DNA of 26,615 bases from positions 1 to 26,615 of the forward strand of contig JAEDDI010000026.1 of the NCBI GenBank assembly GCA_016293805.1, read 5' to 3'. Below, in pieces: positions 14,915 to 22,339 of this stretch (position 1 is its first letter; the number at the start of each line of letters is the position of its first letter). The DNA is from Bacillota bacterium (GTDB lineage Bacteria; Bacillota; Clostridia; Peptostreptococcales; Anaerovoracaceae). The position numbers and the translations under genes are program-made. The notes beneath the pieces are model-generated. The model was not told the origin of the DNA, ran no database searches, and was given only the letters and a program-made list of their open reading frames with translations.

Positions 14915-15187
14915 AAGTAAGAAACCTCCTGTGCTACATTAAATGCGCTTCCCCAACCGCATTATGTAACAAGGAGGTAATCTATGAAAGACAGTAATAG
15001 TTTAACACATACATCATGAAAAGGAAAGAGTTCTCTTGTAATCTTTGACAGACATGCATATTGTAAACAGCCGGATATGTTAGGGAACAGCTTAAATGAT
15101 CAGATGAGCCTGATGGGGTACATTGACCCGTTTGCTGGAGAAAAATGAATCTTCAGGTTCACCCGGGGCCCTTTATAGGGGTATAAA
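14915..15187 (+). mobile_element. Decayed IS200/IS605-like element, about 270 bp
   Basis: It contains the leader hairpin, a deleted tnpA frame and a small CCCT-TTAT-AGGG hairpin (15170-15181) near the likely right end. The left part has three nested stems: ACCTCCT/AGGAGGT (14924-14930/14972-14978), TACAT/ATGTA and AATGCG/CGCATT. The outer one sequesters the transposase ribosome binding site, a known control feature of IS200 left ends. Exact ends and the target site cannot be fixed from one copy. Confidence 0.6.
14984..15148 (+). pseudogene. tnpA: Remnant of IS200/IS605 transposase (TnpA, Y1 type)
   Basis: ATG 14984 with AAGGAGG begins MKDSNSLTHTS, like the start of TnpA_REP/Y1 transposases (SLTHT). 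The same frame then meets TGA (15017-15019) and continues KGKSSLVIFDRHAYCK, matching the family's 'KGKSSLMIFDRHANLKY' region about 85 residues later. It ends DQMSLMGYIDPFAGEK, matching the usual C-terminus (DQxSLxEYxDPFTG). With about 55 codons instead of 130-155, two internal deletions are implied, and the catalytic tyrosine and HUH motif are gone. It is a non-autonomous derivative that could only move with a helper enzyme. Confidence 0.75.
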
Positions 15188-15212
15188 CAAACTACCGGCT
15201 GAGCCGGTAGTT
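15180..15212 (-). terminator. Terminator of the HU gene
   Basis: AACTACCGGCT / AGCCGGTAGTT (15190-15212) with TTTGTTTATA following on the minus strand. It sits 4 nt past the HU stop. Confidence 0.8.
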
Positions 15213-15216
15213 ATGA

Positions 15217-15492
15217 TTATTTATTGATTGCTTCTTTAAGAGCCTTGCCTGCCTTGAAAGCAGGGGCCTTGCATGCCGCGATTGTAACGGCTTCACCTGT
15301 CTGCGGGTTCTTGCCTGTTCTTGCGGCTCTCTGTCTTGTTTCAAATGAGCCAAAACCTGCAATCTGTACTTTTTCTCCTGCTGCAAGAGCGTTTTCTATC
15401 GCGTCAAACAGTGCATTTACTGCTGCCTGTGTATCCTTTTTTGATACTCCGCATTTTTCTGCAACGATGGCAGTTAATTCGGTTTTATTCAT
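15217..15492 (-). CDS. hup: HU-family DNA-binding protein
   Basis: 91 residues, the normal HU length. It starts MNKTELTAIVAEKCGVSKKD and carries the HU signature VQIAGFGSFETRQRAARTG and the DNA-inserting arm tip KNPQTGE, ending FKAGKALKEAINK. HU dimers bend and compact DNA without strong sequence preference. The upstream AAAGGA is 8 nt from the start, and a TATAAT -10 lies at 15548-15553. The gene faces the IS200 relic and has its own terminator, so it is a stand-alone unit. Cys in place of the usual Pro-region residue (AACKAPAFKAG for 'IPAxKxPxFKAG') is a small oddity. Confidence 0.95.
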   Translation of the reverse strand: MNKTELTAIVAEKCGVSKKDTQAAVNALFDAIENALAAGEKVQIAGFGSFETRQRAARTGKNPQTGEAVTIAACKAPAFKAGKALKEAINK

Positions 15493-15547
15493 ATTCAGAT
15501 TCCTTTCTTGAATGTTTCTGGATGTAGTATAAGTTTTACCAAGGCAT

Positions 15548-15576
15548 ATTATATCATATATTGACCTTTTTGATGA
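15548..15576 (-). promoter_or_regulatory. Probable HU promoter
   Basis: A minus-strand TATAAT (15548-15553) lies 56 nt before the HU start; the -35 region (around 15571-15576) is a poor match. Confidence 0.45.
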
Positions 15577-15642
15577 AAAAAATGAGCATTTGCTGAAAAA
15601 TACTCATTTTATGAAAAGTTTTAAAGAAATTTACTGTATATT

Positions 15643-15860
15643 GACCCTGTTATATATATGCTGTACTTATAGATGAAGAAATTATTGATGATGAAAAAGA
15701 TGCTCCGTCGGCAATGGGTGAAGCACAGGCTGAACCTGAAAACAGGGGAGTTCAGACAGGTGATGTTACTGACATGTATATTTGGTTAACTATCTTCGGT
15801 GCTGCTCTTGTATCAGCTGCTGCTGTTGCAGGCACTTCAAGAAGACGTAACGAAAACTAA
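15643..15860 (+). pseudogene. Relic: cell wall sorting signal of a lost surface protein
   Basis: The frame ending TAA 15858-15860 has an acidic linker (LIDEEIIDDEKDAP), then GVQTGD, a hydrophobic stretch of about 20 residues and the basic tail TSRRRNEN. This is the tripartite sortase signal: motif, membrane span, positive tail. The motif VQTGD parallels VKTGD in the two intact wall proteins downstream and supports a host sortase that accepts V-[KQ]-TGD. The frame closes with TGA just upstream and lacks a start codon, so the 5' part was deleted. A terminator-like hairpin lies at 15917. Confidence 0.6.
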
Positions 15861-15916
15861 TTATTGCAAATTTGAAAAGCTCTTAAATGAGCAGCCTCTA
15901 AGCAAATAACCTTTGC

Positions 15917-15951
15917 AGAACAGGTCTCTTGTGAGGCCTGTTTCTTTTTGT
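15917..15951 (+). terminator. Rho-independent terminator
   Basis: AACAGG-T-CTC, loop TTGT, GAG-G-CCTGTT, then TCTTTTTGT. It probably ended the lost surface-protein gene. Confidence 0.75.
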
Positions 15952-16056
15952 CTTCCGGAAGTAAATACATGTGGCAGTTCCCGTTATTCATATGATATAT
16001 TATTTATGGCAATTAAAACCTTCATCAGGTTAATTATAGAAGACGGGGACTTGCGA

Positions 16057-17286
16057 ATGAAAACAAGACTGATTAATGATATTAACCTCCTTATAGTCTG
16101 CGCCGCCACAGGCGCCGCAGCTGGACTTGTGCTCTGGCTGTTTCTGAGGACAGTGCACCTGGGAACATTTCTTATATGGGAATACATTCCGGATATTACC
16201 GGAAACCCATCCATATACACAGTATGTGCATGCGTTCTGGGCGGGATTGCCACAGGACTTTTCAGAAAGCGTTTCGGTGATTATCCGCAGTCCATGAAGG
16301 CTGTGGCAGGAACAGTAAAAAAGACAGGGACATATCCCTACCGCAAACTGGCTGTAATTCTGCCGGCTGCTTTGCTTCCTCTCATATTCGGAAGCAGCGT
16401 AGGCCCCGAGGCCGGCATGGCCGGCATCATAGTGGCACTCTGCATGTGGGTGAAGGAGAATGTGTCCTTTGCAGGTGAGAGTGCGGCTGCATATTCAAGG
16501 ATAGGAACTGCAGTATCGCTTTCCGTTATGTTTTATTCACCGCTTTTCGGTTTCTTTTCTGCCGTCGAAAACGAGGAGAGGGCAGAAGAAGAGATGTCTA
16601 AGACATCAGCACTGATGCTGTACGGAATATCCGCTGTATCTGCTGTCGGAACAGTTTCTGCACTGAACAGCATATTCGGCAAAGTATCAGAAGGCTTTCC
16701 TGAATTCGAGGCGTCTCAGCCTGATGTGCATGATTTTATGATGGCTGCGGTATACCTTGCCGCCGGTATTCTCCTTGGTCTTTTCTTTGAGAAGAGTGAA
16801 TTGTTCCTTGAAAAGGTATATGCAAAGTTTCCGCCTGCTGCAGGCGAAGCCTGTGCAGGTCTTGTGCTTGGCATAGTCTGTACATTTGTTCCTGCAGTGC
16901 AGTTTTCAGGTGAAGACCAGATGGCGGTACTTATAACTGAGTATTCATCATATGTGCCTGCTGCGATGATAGGACTTGCATTTCTAAAAGTTATACTTAC
17001 AAACATGTGCATATGTTTCGGTCTTAAGGGAGGCCATCTGTTTCCTCTCATATTTTCTGCAGTGGCTCTCGGCTACGGAATATCACTTATGGTGTTTCCG
17101 GGAAGTTCAGACCATGCGGTGTTTGCTGCGGCAATAGTTACTGCTTCAACTCTGAGTGTATCGATACATAAGCCTGCTGCTGTAACATGCCTTATGTTCC
17201 TGTGCTTCCCTGTAAGAATGGGAATATGGATATTTGCGGCATCTCTGATAGCAGGTCATATGACAGGAAGAAAAACCGGAAGCTGA
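16057..17286 (+). CDS. ClC-family (voltage-gated chloride channel type) membrane protein
   Basis: 409 residues from ATG 16057, chosen because GGGGA lies 8 nt upstream; the longer frame would begin inside the preceding terminator. About ten hydrophobic segments run through the whole protein. It has GSSVGPEAGMAG, matching the ClC selectivity loop at the N-terminus of helix F in many bacterial ClC-like proteins (usually GASLGPEAPL). It also has GLKGGHLFPLIF, the 'GxxGGxFxP' anion-binding motif near helix N. ClC proteins move chloride or other anions across the membrane as channels or H+ exchangers; no CBS domain is attached. It is a single gene with its own terminator and no visible link to the surface genes. 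Transport mode and substrate cannot be decided here. Confidence 0.85.
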   Translation: MKTRLINDINLLIVCAATGAAAGLVLWLFLRTVHLGTFLIWEYIPDITGNPSIYTVCACVLGGIATGLFRKRFGDYPQSMKAVAGTVKKTGTYPYRKLAVILPAALLPLIFGSSVGPEAGMAGIIVALCMWVKENVSFAGESAAAYSRIGTAVSLSVMFYSPLFGFFSAVENEERAEEEMSKTSALMLYGISAVSAVGTVSALNSIFGKVSEGFPEFEASQPDVHDFMMAAVYLAAGILLGLFFEKSELFLEKVYAKFPPAAGEACAGLVLGIVCTFVPAVQFSGEDQMAVLITEYSSYVPAAMIGLAFLKVILTNMCICFGLKGGHLFPLIFSAVALGYGISLMVFPGSSDHAVFAAAIVTASTLSVSIHKPAAVTCLMFLCFPVRMGIWIFAASLIAGHMTGRKTGS

Positions 17287-17371
17287 TCCCGTGAAACCGC
17301 TGTACAGAGAGTTTTCCCAATCCTGCCTGATTGCCCGACAGCACATTTGTATAGACAACTAAATGACTTAC

Positions 17372-17407
17372 AGACCCCTGTTCATGGGGTCTTTGTTATT
17401 TTTTATA
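17372..17407 (+). terminator. Rho-independent terminator
   Basis: AGACCCC (17372-17378), TGTTCAT, GGGGTCT (17386-17392), then TTGTTATTTTTT. It ends the ClC gene transcript. Confidence 0.9.
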
Positions 17408-17439
17408 CCCTGTATATATAAATTGGGTGTAAACAGGAA

Positions 17440-17610
17440 AAATATTTATCATAAAACATCTGAATGCTAATCAATTGTTTCTTGAGGATAAAAAGAAGAA
17501 TATGATAAAATGTATTTACCGACAATTAAGTAAATCACCATTCATTTTAGTTTCTAATCCGCATGTGCAGCAGCGGTTTAAGATAAAAAGTTATTGTTAA
17601 TATAGAAAGG
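17440..17610 (+). repeat. Degenerate first copy of the surface-gene promoter/leader
   Basis: Aligned with 17780-17955 it keeps a promoter-like TTGAGG-18-TAAAAT, an AAGTAAAT block, a hairpin arm CCGC, the loop ATGTGCAGCA (17563-17572), GCGGTTTA and GTTATTG. One base of the stem is mismatched and no aptamer follows. It is a decayed tandem duplicate of the leader and may give a second, upstream promoter. Confidence 0.6.
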
Positions 17611-17802
17611 TTAATAATCATAAATATTTCTGCACTCGAATCAATATATGACTGCTGAATAACGCATTTTAAGGTATGCGTTAATCCTGCAGCAGCATTT
17701 ATTAAAAAAGTTCCTTCAGGTGGAATTCGGTGAACCTTTTTCTAAACTTTCCCCCTCATTATATATGAACAGCGAAAATAAGGGGAATATTTTACTCATA
17801 TA

Positions 17803-17856
17803 CTTTCAATAATGTGTATAACCTTATTGAAGGTATATTGTGGGATATGGTAGAAT
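17803..17856 (+). promoter_or_regulatory. Promoter with inverted repeat over the -35, surface gene 1
   Basis: TTGAAG (17827-17832), 18-nt spacer, extended -10 TGGTAGAAT (TAGAAT 17851-17856). The repeat CTTTCAATAA (17803-17812) / TTATTGAAGG (17824-17833) covers the -35 and may be an operator. Confidence 0.65.
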
Positions 17857-17901
17857 ATAGGTTGCCAAGATAAGTAAATTATTATTCGCATTATTTCGCT
17901 T

Positions 17902-17929
17902 TTAAGCCGCATGTGCAGCAGCGGCTTAA
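17902..17929 (+). promoter_or_regulatory. Leader hairpin with conserved loop, copy 1
   Basis: TTAAGCCGC, loop ATGTGCAGCA, GCGGCTTAA: a perfect 9-bp stem in the 5' UTR between promoter and aptamer. The loop is identical in the 17563 and 22158 copies. Role unknown; an mRNA stability or binding element is possible. Confidence 0.5.
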
Positions 17930-17973
17930 GATAGATACGTTATTGTTTTGAATTGAAAAGAAGGAGGAACTAA

Positions 17974-18068
17974 CGAAAGCTAAAACATCCGAAAGGATGT
18001 GACAGAAAGCTAGAGGGCCTAAGGTTTTGACAGGGATTAACCTGTTAAAGGTAAGGCAGCCAGCTGCC
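17974..18068 (+). ncRNA. Cyclic-di-GMP-I (GEMM-I) riboswitch aptamer, surface gene 1
   Basis: The element has AAAGCTAAA, stem ACATCC-GAAA-GGATGT with GNRA tetraloop, GACAGAAAGC, GGCCTAA, a hairpin ACAGG/CCTGT and the P3 stem GGCAGC-CA-GCTGCC. This order and these words follow the GEMM-I consensus (GCAAA, GAAA tetraloop, GACGCAAAGC, GGCCUAA, tetraloop receptor helix), although GACAGAAAGC departs from GACGCAAAGC. The ligand would be cyclic di-GMP. The 3' end of P3 (18067-18068) overlaps a hairpin covering the ribosome binding site. Confidence 0.85.
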
Positions 18069-18093
18069 CATTATGGAATGTTAATGGGGAAGA
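18067..18093 (+). promoter_or_regulatory. Expression platform: hairpin masking the ribosome binding site, gene 1
   Basis: CCCATTA (18067-18073) pairs with TAATGGG (18082-18088), placing GGGG of the weak ribosome binding site (GGGGAAGA) in the stem. Its first two bases are also the last of P3, so the two folds compete. Translational control is inferred; no terminator with a T-run lies between aptamer and start. Confidence 0.6.
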
Positions 18094-21000
18094 ATGAAAA
18101 AACACAAAACAATTAAAAAGGTGTTTGCCATTTTAATGGCACTGTCTGTAATTTTCTCATACAGTGTTGTTGCAATGGCAGTAGCTGTTGAGCCTGAAAG
18201 TCAGAAGCAGATTGGCAAGTATTTTGAAGCAAATGACACTACTGGTGCGCTTGCAACAAGTACTAGTCTTGAAGCAGGTTATACACAGCAGAGCTATGCT
18301 AATGGTCAGGTTCTTGTAAACAAGACTATTGCAGGTACTGACACTGAAAACGTCTTTGACGTAACACTTGAGGTTATTACTAAGAACAGAATAGAAAATC
18401 AGAATATCACAGAGGATGCTGCAGTTGTGCTTGTAATTGATGTCTCTGGAAGTATGAATTACAAAAGATTATCAAGTGCAAAAAAGGCAGCTCAGAGCTT
18501 TATAAACACCTTTGGCGCTGGAGAGGAAGGCAGTAAACATAAAATTGCTATTGTAAAGTTCAGTGGGACAGCGACGACTGTTCAATCCTGGACCTCTGCT
18601 GCTAATTTAGTTACTAATAATTCAAATACTCAGTGCAAAGCTATCAGTAATTTATCGGCTGGAGGAGGAACAAATCTTGAGTCAAGTCTAGTTCTTGCAA
18701 ATAATCTTTTAGGTACTAGTTCAGTCTCAAATATTTCAAATAAAAATATAATTGTTCTCACTGACGGTGAACCTACTTATGGACTTAGTAGTCGCAGTAT
18801 AGAAGATGGCACAAAATCTGTAGGAAAAATTGGTAACATTATAGGAGACGGATTTGAAGGAAACTCCGATACTCATAAAATTCATACTAATGTTGAGAGT
18901 TTCTCAGAAACTCTAATTAATTCCGGAGTTTCATTATACGGTATTTTCGTGGGAGCAGATAAAATAAACTGTTATCGTGGATGTCCAGTCAATGGAATGG
19001 CTGGGAAAACGTGGCTTTCGACAAAATGTGGATTTACTTCATATAGCACATCAGATACAGATTTAGATAAGTTAAGCAGTATTTTTGACAGTATTTCAGA
19101 ACTGATTAAATTGCAGGCGGAAGCATGGATTCTGACAGATCCGATGGGAGATTATGTTGATTTTATCGACTACAATGGTACTGTTCAGAAAGATGGTTTG
19201 AACTATTTAAAATCTGAAGACACAATATCCTGGAATTTACGTCAGGCAACACCTGAATATAATAAAGACGATGAGACATATACTTACAATCTTTCATACA
19301 GGATTAAGCTTGACACATTAAAATCCGGATACCAGGCCGGCACCGAATACGCAACAAACAAAACTACATCTCTGACATATATTATTAAGAATGATGCCAC
19401 TAAAGAGGTAAAAGCTGGTACAGCATACTTTAATGTTCCTTCGGTAAAAGGGTTTGCAGGCAATCTCAGCTTTACAAAAGTAAACGAACTTGAAAAGCCT
19501 ATGACAGGTGTTACATTTACTTTAACAGCAAAAGATGATTCTAGTTTTGTGAGAACTGCGACAAGTTCTGTGGAAGAAAAGGATGGAGATAATGTAGTTG
19601 TAAGTGCAGGTACAGTCTCATTTGAAAATATTCCTTCAGGACATGAATATGTTCTTCATGAAGTGGCCGCTCCTGCAAACTATGTTGCTGCAGCAGATAA
19701 AAATGTTACAGTATCATACGGCAATGTTTCAGCTCCTATCGATGATGGCAAAATAGAAAACGTTCCTGATACTACAGATATTACTGTTAGAAAGGTTTGG
19801 TCAGATGGAGATAACCAGGATAATAAGAGACTTGATTCAATTCAGGTTCAGCTTTATGCAAACGGTAAAGAAACAGGTGCGCCTGTTGAATTGAATGCCG
19901 GTAATAGCTGGTCTCATACCTTCACTAATCTTCCAAAAGCTGCAGATGGACAGGCAATCAAATATACTGTAGATGAAGTAACCGTTCTTCCTGAGGGATA
20001 TACTAAGAGTGTTGATGGATTCATCATCACAAACAGCTATACTCCGGAAACAACAACAGTATCCGGCCATAAAACATGGGTGGGAGATGAAAGCAAAGAA
20101 GTTGTAGAAGAAGTTCCTTCAGATGACAATAAGGATGCAGGCGGAGCAACAGTTCCAGAAACTAGGACTGTTGTAAATCCATCAAGACCTAGTTCGATAA
20201 CAGTTAACCTTTTAGCTGATGGCAAAAAAATAGATGATGAAACAGTTACCGCTGAAGATAACTGGAGCTGGTCATTTACAAATCTTCCTGTTTACAATAA
20301 CGGAAAGAAAATTGTTTATACAGTTACTGAAGATACTGTCAAAGATTATGTAACTTCAATCTATGGCTACAACATCACTAATACTTATTCTCCGAATAAA
20401 ACAAGTGTTACTGTAAATAAAGAATGGAAGGATAACGGCAATCAGGATGGAATAAGACCTGATTCCATAACCGTAAAGCTTTTTGCAGATGGCGTTGATA
20501 CTAATAAGACTGTTGAATTAAACAAAGATAATAACTGGCAGGCTACTTTTGCTGATCTTGATGCAAGAACTGAAGAAAGTAAGGCTGAAACAACTATAAG
20601 TTATACAGTTGAAGAAGTATCTATTGAAGGATATGATTCAAGCATATCGCCTGTATCAGGTGGATTTACCATCACTAATACTCATACGCCTGCTACAACA
20701 GAAGTTAAAGTATCTAAAACATGGGATGATAATGATAATGAAGCCAACGCAAGACCTAATTCGGTAACAGTTAGACTTCTTGCAGACGGTGTTGAAACAG
20801 GAAAGACTGTTACTTTAACCGAAGGAAATGGATGGACTGATTCATTTACCGGTCTTGCTAAAAATGCAAATGGTAAAGAAATCGCCTATACTGTTGCTGA
20901 AAATGCCGTAACAGACTATACTATGACAGGAAATACCTTTGAAAAAGAAGAAGGCGTATTTGTTATAACAAATAAGTACACACCTGATACAAAGAACATT

Positions 21001-21741
21001 ACTGTTAAGAAGGTATGGAATGATGCTGAGAATAAGGATAATATCAGACCTGATAAAATTACAGTAAGCATCAAGAATGGTGAAGAGACAGTTGCAACAA
21101 GAGACATTACTGCAAAAGACGGATGGACATATACATTTGAAAATCTTCTTAAGCGTGAAGCAGGAAAGGAGATTACATATAAAGTAGAGGAAAGTCCTGT
21201 TGAAGGTTATACTTCAAGTGTTTCAGTTGATACAAACGGAGACTTTATCATAACAAATACACATACTCCGGAAGAGAAACCTCCTGTAACACCTATAATC
21301 CCTCCATTTACTCCTGAATCAGTATACACTGTAACATACATGGACGGTGTTGATGATGAAGTAGTATTTGAAGATCAGTCAACAACTAACCTTAAAAAGG
21401 GTGATAAAACTCCTGCATTTAATGGTGAACCGGTAAGAGAAGGATACAAGTTCATCGGATGGTCACCTGTAGTAGCAGAGACTGTAACAGGGGATGCTGT
21501 ATACTACGCTCAATGGGAGAAGCTTCCTGAAGAACCATCTGTTGTTGACCCAAGCGGAGATAACGATCCGATTGATGATGGCAAGGACATCGATGCACAG
21601 CCAAATGGTGATGCAGATACAGAAGCTAAGGGCGTTAAGACTGGAGATGAGACTATGCTCGCTATGTGGGGAGCACTTGGACTTATCGCTGCACTTGGTC
21701 TTGGCGGAACTTTAGTAATAGGTAGAAGAAGAGAAGAATAA
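18094..21741 (+). CDS. Wall-anchored VWA/Cna-B adhesin, pilus-tip-like
   Basis: 1215 residues; signal peptide about 1-30. A von Willebrand A domain (about 108-335) has a complete MIDAS: D116-x-S118-x-S120, T193 and D224 (LTDGEP), plus three Cys (about 293-312) that may stabilise an insertion. A SpaA-like segment (about 455-555) is followed by five Cna-B repeats starting near 562, 653, 770, 869 and 967. Most follow the pattern KxW...YTVxE...ITNxY/H, whose Lys, Glu and Asn can form isopeptide bonds. Then come an InlB-type repeat (about 1078-1150), an acidic linker and the sorting signal VKTGDE, a hydrophobic span and GRRREE. Such proteins sit at the tip of sortase-built pili or act as long adhesins. 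Expression is set by the c-di-GMP-I aptamer; no sortase gene is present in the window. Confidence 0.88.
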   Translation: MKKHKTIKKVFAILMALSVIFSYSVVAMAVAVEPESQKQIGKYFEANDTTGALATSTSLEAGYTQQSYANGQVLVNKTIAGTDTENVFDVTLEVITKNRIENQNITEDAAVVLVIDVSGSMNYKRLSSAKKAAQSFINTFGAGEEGSKHKIAIVKFSGTATTVQSWTSAANLVTNNSNTQCKAISNLSAGGGTNLESSLVLANNLLGTSSVSNISNKNIIVLTDGEPTYGLSSRSIEDGTKSVGKIGNIIGDGFEGNSDTHKIHTNVESFSETLINSGVSLYGIFVGADKINCYRGCPVNGMAGKTWLSTKCGFTSYSTSDTDLDKLSSIFDSISELIKLQAEAWILTDPMGDYVDFIDYNGTVQKDGLNYLKSEDTISWNLRQATPEYNKDDETYTYNLSYRIKLDTLKSGYQAGTEYATNKTTSLTYIIKNDATKEVKAGTAYFNVPSVKGFAGNLSFTKVNELEKPMTGVTFTLTAKDDSSFVRTATSSVEEKDGDNVVVSAGTVSFENIPSGHEYVLHEVAAPANYVAAADKNVTVSYGNVSAPIDDGKIENVPDTTDITVRKVWSDGDNQDNKRLDSIQVQLYANGKETGAPVELNAGNSWSHTFTNLPKAADGQAIKYTVDEVTVLPEGYTKSVDGFIITNSYTPETTTVSGHKTWVGDESKEVVEEVPSDDNKDAGGATVPETRTVVNPSRPSSITVNLLADGKKIDDETVTAEDNWSWSFTNLPVYNNGKKIVYTVTEDTVKDYVTSIYGYNITNTYSPNKTSVTVNKEWKDNGNQDGIRPDSITVKLFADGVDTNKTVELNKDNNWQATFADLDARTEESKAETTISYTVEEVSIEGYDSSISPVSGGFTITNTHTPATTEVKVSKTWDDNDNEANARPNSVTVRLLADGVETGKTVTLTEGNGWTDSFTGLAKNANGKEIAYTVAENAVTDYTMTGNTFEKEEGVFVITNKYTPDTKNITVKKVWNDAENKDNIRPDKITVSIKNGEETVATRDITAKDGWTYTFENLLKREAGKEITYKVEESPVEGYTSSVSVDTNGDFIITNTHTPEEKPPVTPIIPPFTPESVYTVTYMDGVDDEVVFEDQSTTNLKKGDKTPAFNGEPVREGYKFIGWSPVVAETVTGDAVYYAQWEKLPEEPSVVDPSGDNDPIDDGKDIDAQPNGDADTEAKGVKTGDETMLAMWGALGLIAALGLGGTLVIGRRREE
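21311..21463 (+). repeat. InlB-repeat module, copy 1 (153 bp)
   Basis: It encodes the PESVYTVTYMDGVDDEVV to KFIGW segment and is nearly identical to 26462-26614 in surface gene 3, with only a few base differences, one of them changing Asn to Thr. It indicates recent exchange between the genes. Confidence 0.85.
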
Positions 21742-21800
21742 TCGCCTTTATTCTTTTGAGACACATAAAGCCGGCAATGCCGGCTTGTGTCTTTTTTTGT
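21622..21800 (+). repeat. 179-bp 3' repeat: sorting signal plus terminator, copy 1
   Basis: It matches 23993-24171 almost base for base, including the stop codon and the noncoding terminator. Codon-level and noncoding identity shows a recent duplication or conversion. Confidence 0.9.
21760..21798 (+). terminator. Rho-independent terminator, surface gene 1
   Basis: GACAC-ATA-AAGCCGGC, loop AAT, GCCGGCTT-GTGTC, then seven T. Confidence 0.92.
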
Positions 21801-22049
21801 CTTGTTTCCCTTGAATATGGCCCATCACATTGTGTTTGAGTATAAGGTTCATAGTCAGAAATGATTCTGCAGTCGAATCAATGAACATCCGCATTAGTAT
21901 AACAGCTGAAGAACGCCTTTCGAGGTACATAAGGGTATACAACAGTTATTACAAAGGTTCCTTCAGATAGAATTCGTTGAACCTTTTTCTAAACTTTCCC
22001 CCTCATTATATATGAACAGCGAAAAAAAGGGGAATATTTTACTCATATA

Positions 22050-22103
22050 CTTTCAATAATGTGTATAACCTTATTGAAGGTATATTGTGGGATATGGTAG
22101 AAT
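22050..22103 (+). promoter_or_regulatory. Promoter with inverted repeat over the -35, surface gene 2
   Basis: TTGAAG (22074-22079), 18-nt spacer, TAGAAT (22098-22103) with TGG extension. The inverted repeat 22050-22059/22071-22080 is identical to that of gene 1. Confidence 0.65.
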
Positions 22104-22220
22104 ATAGGTTGCCAAGATAAGTAAATTATTATTCGCATTATTTCGCTTTTAAGCCGCATGTGCAGCAGCGGCTTAAGATAGATACGTTATTGTTTTGAAT
22201 TGAAAAGAAGGAGGAACTAA

Positions 22221-22315
22221 CGAAAGCTAAAACATCCGAAAGGATGTGACAGAAAGCTAGAGGGCCTAAGGTTTTGACAGGTATTAACCTGTTAAAGGTA
22301 AGGCAGCCAGCTGCC
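22221..22315 (+). ncRNA. Cyclic-di-GMP-I riboswitch aptamer, surface gene 2
   Basis: It has the same elements as copy 1 with one loop substitution (CAGGTATTAACCTG for CAGGGATTAACCTG). P3 spans 22302-22315. The hairpin CCCATTA (22314-22320) / TAATGGG (22329-22335) follows and masks the ribosome binding site. Confidence 0.85.
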
Positions 22316-22339
22316 CATTATGGAATGTTAATGGGAAGG
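22314..22339 (+). promoter_or_regulatory. Expression platform hairpin, gene 2
   Basis: The CCCATTA/TAATGGG stem covers GGG of GGGAAGG, which touches the chosen start ATG 22340. An in-frame ATG at 22331 lies inside the stem and is less likely. Confidence 0.55.

Larger units (their letters stand above)
17710..18093 (+). repeat. 384-bp leader duplication, copy 1
   Basis: It matches 21957-22339 at a constant offset of 4247 bp with only scattered mismatches and a 1-nt gap next to the start codon. It includes promoter, hairpin, riboswitch and ribosome binding site. Weaker similarity extends about 90 bp further upstream. Confidence 0.9.
21957..22339 (+). repeat. 384-bp leader duplication, copy 2
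   Basis: Direct partner of 17710-18093, here in front of surface gene 2. The only length change is one base lost beside the start codon (GGGAAGG instead of GGGGAAGA). It carries the same conserved-loop hairpin at 22149-22176. The 150 bp before it (21800-21956) hold only weak similarity to the matching stretch upstream of gene 1 and no gene. Confidence 0.9.

Noticed and set aside
15017..15019. In-frame TGA in the TnpA frame as selenocysteine
   Set aside because: The frame is deleted at two further places relative to the family and no SECIS-like hairpin follows; decay explains it.
15913..16056. Longer start of the ClC-family protein
   Set aside because: It starts within a terminator hairpin and adds non-membrane residues; ATG 16057 has a ribosome binding site and fits the family start.
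17745..17795. CCCCC...GGGG in the gene 1 leader as a fourth copy of the regulon operator
   Set aside because: The two arms are about 25 nt apart, CGGGG and the GATG segment are missing, and the 21-nt spacing to the -10 is absent.
22274..22339. N-terminal extension of the His/Cys-repeat protein to an earlier in-frame ATG
   Set aside because: It would translate the riboswitch P3 and the masking hairpin; alignment with gene 1 places the start at 22340, directly before the signal peptide.
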